Shown here: positions 7,592 through 14,043 of the stretch, in pieces | Position numbering within the stretch: position 1 is the first letter of the stretch | How the letters are laid out: each line of letters opens with the position of its first letter | Origin: Akkermansiaceae bacterium UBA2367 | Lineage (GTDB): Bacteria; Verrucomicrobiota; Verrucomicrobiia; Verrucomicrobiales; DEV007 | Direction: 5' to 3' | Length of the DNA: 14,067 nucleotides | Assembly: GCA_002344525.1 (NCBI GenBank) | Contig: DDTJ01000047.1 | Span: 1-14,067 of the forward strand | Translations under genes and position numbers: made by a program | The notes under the pieces: generated by a model | Seen by the model: the letters and a program-made list of their open reading frames with translations, nothing else | Databases searched by the model: none | What the model was told of the DNA's origin: nothing

Positions 7592-8494
7592 TCAATCCGC
7601 CTTTTTCGAAGCGCCCGGCTTGGCCGCCTTGATGACGAAGTCGTCGTAATGCACGTCGTTGATGTTCGTGGTCAGGCTCACGAGCGACTTCGTCTCGTGG
7701 GCAAGGCCTTCAGACTTCAGTTTGCCGACTTCGTAGTCGTTCACCAGAACGACGACCTCGTCGCCCCGGGTACGGATGACCAAGGTGTGCCACTTCTCGC
7801 GCTTCAGATCGAGGATGAAGTTCGTCGTCTTCTTCTGCAGCAGCTCTTGGGTCTCGGGATCGAGGGTGCCACCGCCTTTGCGCTTCTCGTAGATCGAGTT
7901 CTCCATGTTGCCGGTCTTGGCATCCACGATGTTCCCGCTGGTCGGGCTGATGGTGACGCTGCAAATGTGCCCGGCATGGGAGCCTTTGTAGTCCTTGTCG
8001 TCCATCCACACGTTGAAGCGTTCCGCCGTCTCGCCGACGAAGTTGAACTTCACCGAGATCTCCAGATCCTGGCGGCCCTCCTCGAAGCGGATGGAATCGA
8101 CGCCGGCGTGGTCGTTGATGTCGATGGTCTTGCCGATGAGGACGCCGCCTTTGACGATGCTCTCGCTCTTGTAATGGCCCCAGCGCTCGCCGAAGCCGTT
8201 CTTCTCGAAGTCGTCCTGGAAGATCAACTGGCTGTAGTAGATCTCGTCGTCCTTGCCTTGGCGCTTCAGATCCCAGAGCTTGATGAACTCCTGGTCCTCC
8301 TCCGAGAGCTTCTCCAGCGGCACGTCGTAGGGTTTTCGGTTCATCCGCAGGCGGACTTTGCCGTTCCTGACGTCGAGCAGCTCGGCCTCGATCTGCTTGC
8401 CGTCGGTGCTGGTGAAGGTGCGGATCTCCGCTGCCAGGGTCGGGGCGGCGAGGAGCAGGGCGAGAGCGAGGCAGACGGGGAGTTTCGCGTTCAT
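7592..8494 (-). CDS. Exported SHD1-domain protein with LamG/DUF1080-like domain
   Basis: A signal peptide (residues 1-22, core LPVCLALALLLAAPTLAA) precedes an SHD1 module at about residues 23-72 (RTFTSTDGKQIEAELLDV to LSEEDQEFIKLW). Residues 88-290 look like a concanavalin-type beta-sandwich of the LamG/DUF1080 kind (LIFQDDFEKNGFGERWGHY; WHTLVIRTRGDEVVVLVND), as found in sugar-binding or 3-keto-disaccharide hydrolase relatives. The C-terminus is a short basic tail. Function is unknown; carbohydrate binding in the periplasm or at the surface is a guess from the fold. The ATG at 8494 is chosen because the signal peptide starts there; the longer open frame upstream has no domain support. A sigma-70-like promoter sits so close that the mRNA may be leaderless. 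It is the first gene of a four-gene minus-strand cluster. Confidence 0.87.
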   Translation of the reverse strand: MNAKLPVCLALALLLAAPTLAAEIRTFTSTDGKQIEAELLDVRNGKVRLRMNRKPYDVPLEKLSEEDQEFIKLWDLKRQGKDDEIYYSQLIFQDDFEKNGFGERWGHYKSESIVKGGVLIGKTIDINDHAGVDSIRFEEGRQDLEISVKFNFVGETAERFNVWMDDKDYKGSHAGHICSVTISPTSGNIVDAKTGNMENSIYEKRKGGGTLDPETQELLQKKTTNFILDLKREKWHTLVIRTRGDEVVVLVNDYEVGKLKSEGLAHETKSLVSLTTNINDVHYDDFVIKAAKPGASKKAD

Positions 8495-8500
8495 AGGCGG

Positions 8501-8530
8501 ATTGTGGACGAAGCGGGGGGGCGCGGTCAA
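8501..8530 (-). promoter_or_regulatory. Candidate sigma-70 promoter giving a leaderless mRNA for the SHD1/LamG-like gene
   Basis: Read on the minus strand, a -35 box TTGACC (8530-8525, 5 of 6 consensus bases) and a -10 box CACAAT (8506-8501, 4 of 6) are 18 nt apart. Only 6 nt (CCGCCT) separate the -10 box from the ATG at 8494, so transcription would begin at or next to the A of the start codon. The absence of a Shine-Dalgarno fits this. It is a prediction from the sequence alone. Confidence 0.45.
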
Positions 8531-8611
8531 CGGGAAAGAGGGGGCCGCCGAAAAAAAAGCGAGAAACGGATCGCCAAAATCCGCGCGAAGCGCCACATTG
8601 CCCTGCCCCCC

Positions 8612-8923
8612 ATGCAACCGGAAATCGAAGCCATCCGCCGCTCCCTTGTCGCCCTCGACGCGCTCGACGACGACATGAAGGACGCCCTCGCCAATCTTGA
8701 GTCGGCCCTCGGGGAGATCGACCTGCACCCCGCCTCGGGTCGTGTCCGCGAAGTCGTCACCGAGACGGCCGGGGCGCTCGCCGGGGAGAGGGACGCCGGA
8801 GGCGGGATCGCCGGGAAATGGGAGGAGCTCAAGGACCATCTCGTCCATTGGGAGGAAGAGCATCCCCGCCTCGTCCTCGTGATCGGGCGGCTCTCGAACT
8901 CCCTCGCCGCGCTCGGGCTTTGA
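8612..8923 (+). CDS. DUF4404 family protein
   Basis: This is a small acidic protein of 103 aa, predicted to be largely helical and cytoplasmic, with no signal peptide or membrane segment. The C-terminal pattern WEEEHPRLVLVIGRLSNSLA, followed by ALGL, closely resembles the hallmark of DUF4404 (an acidic helix, then HPxLxxxxxRxxxxLxxxGI/L). The N-terminal helix LRxxLxxLxxLDxxxxxxLxxL-like pattern also fits. Family function is unknown. A long open frame extends upstream, but homology begins at the ATG at 8612, which follows a C-rich stretch without a Shine-Dalgarno. It is divergent from the SHD1/LamG-like gene (117 bp between starts) and convergent with the SGNH hydrolase; the two stop codons touch in the palindrome TGATCA. 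Confidence 0.78.
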   Translation: MQPEIEAIRRSLVALDALDDDMKDALANLESALGEIDLHPASGRVREVVTETAGALAGERDAGGGIAGKWEELKDHLVHWEEEHPRLVLVIGRLSNSLAALGL

Positions 8924-9697
8924 TCAAGGCCGGGCGAGCATCTCCCGGAGCGCGGGCAGCATCGCCTTGGCCCAGATGCGGTAGCCTTTCTCGGAGAGGT
9001 GGAGCTTGTCGGGCATGATGCCGGGGGGCGGGGTTCCGTCCTTGTCGAGGAATTCGTCCCAGATGCGGAGGCGGCGCACGGCGGGATCGCCCCCGGCGGC
9101 TTTGTCGAGGAGGCGGTTCAGGGCCTCGACCTTCCGGCGCAGGGGATCGCCGGGGACCCCGCGGGGGAAGACGTCGAGGAGGAGGATGCGGGCCTCGGGC
9201 ACGCGCTGCCGCAGGGCTTTCACGATCGCCCCGATGCCGCGGGCGACCGCCTCGGGTTCGTCGCCGTGGAGGCCGAAGTTGTTCGTGCCGATCATGAGGA
9301 CGACGACCTTCGGGCGGACGCGGTCGAGGGCGCCGCCCGCGGTGATGCGCCAGAGCACGTTCTGGGTGGTGTCTCCGCCGATGCCGAAATTCGCCGCGCC
9401 GAGGGGGGCGAGGGCCTCCTCCCAGACCTTGGCGCCGCTTTTCTCCCAAGCTTCGGTGATGGAGTCGCCGAGGAGGAGCACCTCCACCGGACCCGCCGCG
9501 CCCCGGGCGAGGTCGCCGTCGTGGAACTCGCGCCATTTCTCCAAGGTCATCCACGAATAGACTTTCTTCCTCGGGACCGGGATCTCGGGGGACTCGGCCC
9601 TCGCGCGGGGAGCCGGGAGCGGCAGAAGCACCGTGGCGAGCAGGGCGGCAAGGATCGAGCGGTGGCGCATGGGGCGGCGGGGCGGAAAGCCGGTCAT
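8924..9697 (-). CDS. Secreted SGNH/GDSL hydrolase (PAF acetylhydrolase Ib-like)
   Basis: This is an esterase/lipase-type hydrolase of the SGNH superfamily, exported through an N-terminal signal peptide (core SILAALLATVLLPLPAPRARA). Block I is LLLGDSITEAW with nucleophile S79. Block II is the NFGIGGDTTQNVLWRI region (G107). Block III is MIGTNN with N139 or N140. Block V is D230-K-L-H233. The arrangement resembles the PAF acetylhydrolase Ib catalytic subunit group, which deacetylates lipids or glycans. The substrate is not evident. The ATG at 9697 overlaps the stop of the RodZ-like gene by 4 nt (ATGA), pointing to translational coupling. An ATG at 9670 (MRHRSIL) is an alternative start that shortens the signal peptide n-region. 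It is the third gene of the ftsK cluster. Confidence 0.92.
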   Translation of the reverse strand: MTGFPPRRPMRHRSILAALLATVLLPLPAPRARAESPEIPVPRKKVYSWMTLEKWREFHDGDLARGAAGPVEVLLLGDSITEAWEKSGAKVWEEALAPLGAANFGIGGDTTQNVLWRITAGGALDRVRPKVVVLMIGTNNFGLHGDEPEAVARGIGAIVKALRQRVPEARILLLDVFPRGVPGDPLRRKVEALNRLLDKAAGGDPAVRRLRIWDEFLDKDGTPPPGIMPDKLHLSEKGYRIWAKAMLPALREMLARP

Positions 9698-10572
9698 TCC
9701 GAGGCCGCCACGGGCACGGCGCGCAAAGGCTGCCCGGAGGGGGCGGGGGCCTCCTCGCCGCTCCTGCCGGGCGGGGCGGAGGGGGCGGGCTCGGGTTCGC
9801 GCGGCGTCGCGGCGGGATCGGTCCCTTCGGGGCGGAGGACGGCTTGGGGCTCCGCCGTCGGCGGTTGCGCGGAGGGGAGGTCGCCGAGGCGCGGAAGGGT
9901 GGGCCTGTCAGTGGCGAGGTCCAATCCCCCAGCATCGCGCGGCCTCGGCCCCGGAGCGGCATCCGTCGGCAGGGCGAGGGAGGGGGCGTCGTCGAAGGGC
10001 AGTTCCACCGCCGGCTTGGCTGGCGCTTCCCCGGACTGGCTATCCGGGGGAGGAGTACCGCCGAGGAGGGGCGTGACGACGAGCGCGTCCCCGTCCGTCG
10101 TCGGGAGGGGCAGTCCCAAGCTGCGGGCGATGTCCTCCTTCGCCCTTTCGGGGGTGGGGGAGTGGTAGCCGAGGAAATAGAAAATCCCGAGAGCCCCGGA
10201 GAGGGAGACGAGGACGAGGTTCAGCAGCCACGGCACCGCCCGCCTCGCCCGTCGAGGCCCAGCCCACAAGGAGCGGAGGCGGCGCCCCGTCTTGCCCCCC
10301 GCCCGGCCTGCCCCGCCCATCAGCTCGCTCTCGTCGACCCGGACCACGCCGCTGTTCAGCGCGTCCATGGCCCCTTCCAAGTCGAGGCCGAGATGCCCGC
10401 TGTATTTGCGGATGAAGCTCTTCGCATAGGCGACGCTGGGGAAGCGGGAGAAGTCGTCCACCTCGATGCTGCGGATCATGCCCGGATGGATGCGCGTCTC
10501 GTGCGCCACGTCCTCGACCGTCAAGCCGAGGCCGAGGCGCGTCTGCTCCAGTTTCTGTCCGATCGTCGGCAT
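9694..10572 (-). CDS. RodZ-like membrane protein with N-terminal HTH domain
   Basis: Residues 1-73 form an Xre-like helix-turn-helix of the RodZ/HTH_25 type (IGQKLEQTRLGLGLTVEDVA; later IRSIEVDDFSRFPSVAYAKS, FIRKYSGHLGLD). A basic stretch (RRLRSLWAGPRRARR) leads into a single transmembrane helix at about 113-135. The remaining 155 or so residues are Pro/Ala/Glu-rich and probably disordered; the DUF4115 beta domain of classical RodZ is not recognisable. RodZ links MreB filaments to the elongation machinery, so a cell-shape role is plausible but inferred. The frame could be extended to a TTG at 10587, but the ATG at 10572 has GGAGG 8 nt upstream and is clearly preferred (292 aa). It follows ftsK by 114 bp and overlaps the hydrolase gene by 4 nt. 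Confidence 0.86.
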   Translation of the reverse strand: MPTIGQKLEQTRLGLGLTVEDVAHETRIHPGMIRSIEVDDFSRFPSVAYAKSFIRKYSGHLGLDLEGAMDALNSGVVRVDESELMGGAGRAGGKTGRRLRSLWAGPRRARRAVPWLLNLVLVSLSGALGIFYFLGYHSPTPERAKEDIARSLGLPLPTTDGDALVVTPLLGGTPPPDSQSGEAPAKPAVELPFDDAPSLALPTDAAPGPRPRDAGGLDLATDRPTLPRLGDLPSAQPPTAEPQAVLRPEGTDPAATPREPEPAPSAPPGRSGEEAPAPSGQPLRAVPVAASE

Positions 10573-10580
10573 GGATTCCC

Positions 10581-10585
10581 CCTCC
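10581..10585 (-). promoter_or_regulatory. Strong Shine-Dalgarno that fixes the start of the RodZ-like gene
   Basis: On the minus strand GGAGG (within GGAGGGGG) ends 8 nt before the ATG at 10572. It overlaps the in-frame TTG at 10587-10585, so the longer start is unlikely. It is the only convincing Shine-Dalgarno I found in the window. Confidence 0.75.
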
Positions 10586-10622
10586 AAAAACGTCGCGGAC
10601 GACCGTCATTCACGCGGCCCGC

Positions 10623-10656
10623 TCCCGCCTTGATGAAGACGCGGGAACTGGCGGGA
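10623..10656 (-). other. Inverted repeat in the ftsK to RodZ-like gap
   Basis: A perfect 7-bp inverted repeat (TCCCGCC / GGCGGGA) with a 20-nt loop lies in the 114-bp gap between ftsK and the RodZ-like gene. There is no T-tract after it, so it is not a classical terminator. It could be a partial attenuator or an RNA-processing stem, or chance. Confidence 0.25.
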
Positions 10657-10686
10657 ATGTGCGGATTTCCACTCCGAGTAGGCAAT

Positions 10687-13365
10687 TTAGGCGAAGTCGT
10701 CGGAAAGATCGACCAGAATTTCCCGCGGCTTCGCGCCCTCCCCCGGCCCGACGATGCCCCGGCTTTCGAGGATGTCGATCATGCGGGCGGCGCGGGTGTA
10801 GCCGAGGCGGAGGCGGCGCTGGAGCAGGGAGGTGGAGGCTTTTTTCTCGCTGTAGATCACCTCCAAGCACTTTTCGAGGGTCTCCTCGTCGGCGTCGGTG
10901 ATCTCCTCGCCGCCGTCGTCGAAGCCGCCGCCGTCGAGGGCTTCCTGCGCCTCGGGTTCGAAGCGCGGCTCGCCTTGGACGGCGCAAGCGTCGACAAGGG
11001 CCAAGGCTTCCTCGTCCGTGATGAAAGCGCCCTGGGTGCGCACGAGCTGGGCGCTGCCGGGGGGCAGGTAGAGCATGTCGCCCTGGCCGACGAGGTTTTC
11101 GGCCCCGTTGGTGTCGAGGATGACCCGGCTGTCGATCTTGGTCGAGACCTGGAAGGCGATGCGGCTGGGGATGTTCGCCTTGATGATCCCGGTGACGACG
11201 TCGGCGCGCGGTGTCTGCGTCGCGACGATCAGGTGGATGCCGGCGGCGCGGGCCTTCTGCGCGATGCGGGCGATCCCGGTCTCGACATCGGCCGGAGCGG
11301 TCATCATCAGGTCGGCGAGTTCGTCGATGATAACGACGATGTAGGGCAGGCTCTCGGGCAGTTCGTCCCCGGCGCTCGCCGTAGTCGCGGTGGAGGGAGC
11401 GGGGCGGTTCTGGCGCGGGTTCGGCGCGGTTTCCCCCGCGAGGTCGGCGAGGTCGAAGGGGGGGAAGTCCTCATCCTCCAGATCGTCGCCGAGACGGACG
11501 TGGTGGACCAGTTCCGGCTCGGGCATCGGCGCGGGGGCCTTGGCCGCTTTCTCCGGGGCTCTTCCGTCTTCGGCGACCTCCAGCTCGGCCCGCTCCTTCA
11601 GCTCCCGCGCCCGCATCGCGTTGTAGCCGTCGAAGTTCTTCGTCTTCACCTTGGCGAAGAGGTCGTAGCGGCGCTCCATCTCGTTGATGGCCCAGCGCAG
11701 GGCGAGGATGGCCTTCTTCGGATCGGTCACCACGGGGATGACCATGTGCGGCAGAGCGTTGTAGATCTGCATCTCGACGACCTTGGGGTCGATCATGATG
11801 AAGCGCAGCTCGTCCGGGGTGTAGCGGTAGAGCAGGCTCGCGATGATGCTGTTGACGCAGACGCTCTTGCCGCTGCCAGTGGTCCCGGCCACGAGGAGGT
11901 GGGGCATGCGGGCGAGGTCGCCGACGATGGTGCGCCCGTAGACGTCCTTGCCGAGGGCGAGGGGCAGTTTCGCTTTGGTGTCGCGGAAAGCCTCGTCCTC
12001 GAAGAGTTCGCGCAGGGCCACGGGCATCTTCTTGTCGTTGGCGATCTCGATGCCGACGGTGTCCTTGCCCGGCACGGGGGCGAGGATGTTGATGCGCTGG
12101 GCCTTGGTGGCGCGGGCGAGGTCGGCCTCCAGCGAGGTGATTTTGTTCACCCGCAGACCGGGGGTGGGGTAGAGCTCGTAGCGGGTGATGGCCGGGCCGC
12201 GGGTGATGTTGCCGGGCTTCACCTCGACGCCGAAGGTCGCCAAGGTCGTGACAATGGTGTTCTGCTGGGCGAGCAGCTCGCCCTGGTTCGTCGGCGAGGC
12301 GGCTTCGTCGTCGGCGTATTTCAGCAGCGACAGGCTCGGCAGTTGATAATGGGGGAACTGGCCGCCGGCGAGCAGGGCGCCCTCCTTGTCCTTCTTGCCG
12401 CGGTCGAAGAGCGAGCCAGCCGCCTCCTCGGGCGTCAGCTTCTTGCGGGCGCGCTGGGTCGAGTCGAGGATCTGCGGCTCGGGCTCGGGAGTGGCGAGCA
12501 GTTCGGGGAAAAGGTCTCCTTGGGCTGGCGGGAGATCGGCGGCGGGAGGCGCGGCCTTGGTTGGCTTCGGTTCCGGTTTCGCTGCCTTGGCCCGTTCCGC
12601 CCGCAGTTGCGCCCGCGCGGGCAGGGGGGCGGGTGCCCGGCGGAGGGAGGGCAGGCGGATTTCCGCAAGGACCGGACCCAGCTCCCGCAGGCGGACGAAG
12701 AGCGCGGCGAGGCCGTCGCGAAGGAGGACGAGGAACTGGAAGGGATGGATGCCCGTGATCACGATCAGCGAGATCGAGTAGAGGATGGACATGACGATGG
12801 CCGAGCCCACCGAGCCGAGGAGTTGCTCCACGACCTTGTGGCCGAAGCCGTAGCCGAGGAAGCCGCCCGCGCTTTTCGGCAAGTTCAGGCGCACCGCCCA
12901 ATCGGCGAAGAACCAAGGCTGGTATTCCACGAGGCACGCCGCCGAGATGGTGAGGACGAGGAAGGAGATGATGTTCCGCGCATGGAAGGGCCGCGTCCCC
13001 GTGAGGATCTGCACCGCCCACCACGCCAGCACCGCCGGGACGAGAAAAGCGGCCGCGCCGAGGAAGAAATAGGCGTAGCCCGCCACCACCGCCCCCACCG
13101 GGCCGATGAAATTGTGCGCCGCGCCGCTGCGGCCCGCCTGGCTGCTGAAGGGCACCCACGAGGGCAGGTCGGCAGGCGAATAGGAGATCAGCGCCAGCGC
13201 GAACATCGCGCAGACCCCCGCCAAGAGGATGGCCACTCCCTCGTGGAAGGCGTAGGGGCCGTCCGCGCCTGTCCGCAACTCCCGCACCGCCTTGCTCCCG
13301 GGTTTGCTCGACGATTTCCGCGCGGCGGGTTTTCGTGTCGCATCACTCAAGGGTTTGGCGGCCAT
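10687..13365 (-). CDS. ftsK: DNA translocase FtsK
   Basis: This is the septum-anchored ATPase that pumps chromosomal DNA at division. Four hydrophobic segments occupy about residues 43-62, 87-120, 132-147 and 185-206. A Pro/Ala/Lys linker of about 120 residues follows. The motor domain has Walker A G494-TTGSGK-S501 and Walker B IVVIIDELADLMM with D681-E682. The C-terminal gamma winged helix (about 826-888, LLQRRLRLGYTRAARMIDIL) reads KOPS-type sequences and contacts XerD in studied homologues. An acidic, proline-rich insertion of about 90 residues (about 582-672) lies just before Walker B and is much longer than in SpoIIIE-type proteins. The ATG at 13365 (892 aa) is preferred over an in-frame TTG at 13374; GAAGAA just upstream is a weak ribosome site. 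It probably heads an operon with the RodZ-like and SGNH genes. Confidence 0.96.
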   Translation of the reverse strand: MAAKPLSDATRKPAARKSSSKPGSKAVRELRTGADGPYAFHEGVAILLAGVCAMFALALISYSPADLPSWVPFSSQAGRSGAAHNFIGPVGAVVAGYAYFFLGAAAFLVPAVLAWWAVQILTGTRPFHARNIISFLVLTISAACLVEYQPWFFADWAVRLNLPKSAGGFLGYGFGHKVVEQLLGSVGSAIVMSILYSISLIVITGIHPFQFLVLLRDGLAALFVRLRELGPVLAEIRLPSLRRAPAPLPARAQLRAERAKAAKPEPKPTKAAPPAADLPPAQGDLFPELLATPEPEPQILDSTQRARKKLTPEEAAGSLFDRGKKDKEGALLAGGQFPHYQLPSLSLLKYADDEAASPTNQGELLAQQNTIVTTLATFGVEVKPGNITRGPAITRYELYPTPGLRVNKITSLEADLARATKAQRINILAPVPGKDTVGIEIANDKKMPVALRELFEDEAFRDTKAKLPLALGKDVYGRTIVGDLARMPHLLVAGTTGSGKSVCVNSIIASLLYRYTPDELRFIMIDPKVVEMQIYNALPHMVIPVVTDPKKAILALRWAINEMERRYDLFAKVKTKNFDGYNAMRARELKERAELEVAEDGRAPEKAAKAPAPMPEPELVHHVRLGDDLEDEDFPPFDLADLAGETAPNPRQNRPAPSTATTASAGDELPESLPYIVVIIDELADLMMTAPADVETGIARIAQKARAAGIHLIVATQTPRADVVTGIIKANIPSRIAFQVSTKIDSRVILDTNGAENLVGQGDMLYLPPGSAQLVRTQGAFITDEEALALVDACAVQGEPRFEPEAQEALDGGGFDDGGEEITDADEETLEKCLEVIYSEKKASTSLLQRRLRLGYTRAARMIDILESRGIVGPGEGAKPREILVDLSDDFA

Positions 13366-13547
13366 ATTCTTCAAAAACAGCGAGGCAGGATTTCACTCTG
13401 AATTTTATGGAAAATCCAGAAAACAAAAGATTTGAGGTTAAATATGGACCCGTCGATTATTTACGGCAACGAATATCTTGGAAATCCGAAGAAAATCCCC
13501 CTTTTCCACGATTGACAGCGAAGCCGCACCGCCTTTAGCCTGAAGCT
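13366..13547. promoter_or_regulatory. AT-rich divergent intergenic region between ftsK and the lipoprotein gene
   Basis: This 182-bp gap is the only clearly AT-rich stretch in the window and must drive ftsK leftwards and probably the lipoprotein rightwards. On the minus strand, TAAAAT (13407-13402) could be a -10 box for ftsK, but no good -35 box stands at the right distance. Two similar words, TGGAAAATCCAGAAAA (from 13408) and TTGGAAATCCGAAGAAAA (from 13479), are about 71 bp apart. The first contains the palindrome TGGAaaaTCCA, so they could be operator sites. No gene was found here. Confidence 0.5.
13512..13541 (+). promoter_or_regulatory. Candidate sigma-70 promoter giving a leaderless mRNA for the lipoprotein gene
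   Basis: A perfect -35 box TTGACA (13512-13517) is followed 18 nt later by TAGCCT (13536-13541, 3 of 6 consensus bases). The GTG start at 13548 begins 6 nt after that. TTTAGC at 13534 is an alternative -10 box. The geometry matches the promoter at 8501-8530: an 18-nt spacer and 6 nt to the start codon. The -10 box is poor, so confidence is limited. Confidence 0.38.
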
Positions 13548-13994
13548 GTGAATGCGATCCTGCGTCTTGCCCTCCTCGTTGTCGTGGCCTTCTCCCTCTC
13601 TGGCTGCGGTCGGAGCTGGCTTGCCGGCAAATGGACCCTCGACCGCGAGACCACGATCGCGAACTTGACGGCGGATCGGGACGCCGCGTCCGGCACCCCC
13701 GGCGAGGGCTTTTTGAAGGAATTCGTCGCGGGTCTGCAAAAGGGCGTCTCGCACCTGCTCCTAGCCCGGTTCGAAGGGGTTGAGGTCGAATTCACCGCCA
13801 CCGAGATGCGCCGCATCCGCCACGGGACTGGCGAGGCGGTCAGCTACGAGGTGATCGAGCGCCCCGAGCCGGGGAGGGTCGTCCTGCGATACGCCGACGG
13901 CGAGATCGCGACATGGAGTCGCGCCGAGACCGGCGTCCGCATGAGGCTGCCGGGCGAGGAGGAGCACTGGATTTATTTCCGGGCGGTGAAGTGA
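13548..13994 (+). CDS. Small lipoprotein of unknown function
   Basis: This is a 148-aa protein with a lipoprotein signal peptide: a hydrophobic run LRLALLVVVAFS and then the lipobox L17-S-G-C20, so it should be lipid-modified on Cys20 and anchored in a membrane facing the periplasm. The mature part begins GRSWLAGKWTLDRE, similar in style to small lipocalin-like or copper-resistance-type lipoproteins in which a GxW motif opens a beta-barrel. The rest alternates polar and hydrophobic residues (YEVIERPEPGRVVLRYADGE; EEEHWIYFRAVK), suggesting beta structure. I do not recognise the family and assign no function. The start is GTG at 13548, the only start placing the signal peptide correctly. It is divergent from ftsK. 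Confidence 0.8.
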   Translation: MNAILRLALLVVVAFSLSGCGRSWLAGKWTLDRETTIANLTADRDAASGTPGEGFLKEFVAGLQKGVSHLLLARFEGVEVEFTATEMRRIRHGTGEAVSYEVIERPEPGRVVLRYADGEIATWSRAETGVRMRLPGEEEHWIYFRAVK

Positions 13995-14002
13995 GGAAAG
14001 TT

Positions 14003-14027
14003 CTGTCTCCTTGCGAAAGGGATACAG
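14003..14027 (+). other. GNRA-capped hairpin after the lipoprotein gene
   Basis: CTGT pairs with ACAG at the base. After a small internal loop, TCCTT pairs with AAGGG (one T-G wobble) and is closed by a GCGA tetraloop of the stable GNRA class. It begins 8 nt after the lipoprotein stop codon. No T-tract follows, so it may be a 3' end stabiliser or a weak terminator, or part of the leader of the next gene. Confidence 0.35.
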
Positions 14028-14043
14028 TCTGCCCGAGCCCCCT

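Noticed and set aside
5145..7595. An 816-codon minus-strand frame that would fuse a long N-terminal extension to the AEC transporter
   Set aside because: The first two thirds are an Arg/Pro-rich shadow of the PBP4 gene in another frame; transporter similarity begins only at the ATG at 6083.
9844..13401. Very long open frame (1185 codons) on the plus strand opposite ftsK and the RodZ-like gene
   Set aside because: It mirrors the GC-biased third positions of the genuine genes, has a low-complexity Gly/Val/Asp/Arg composition, shows no domain, and lies opposite a clear FtsK.
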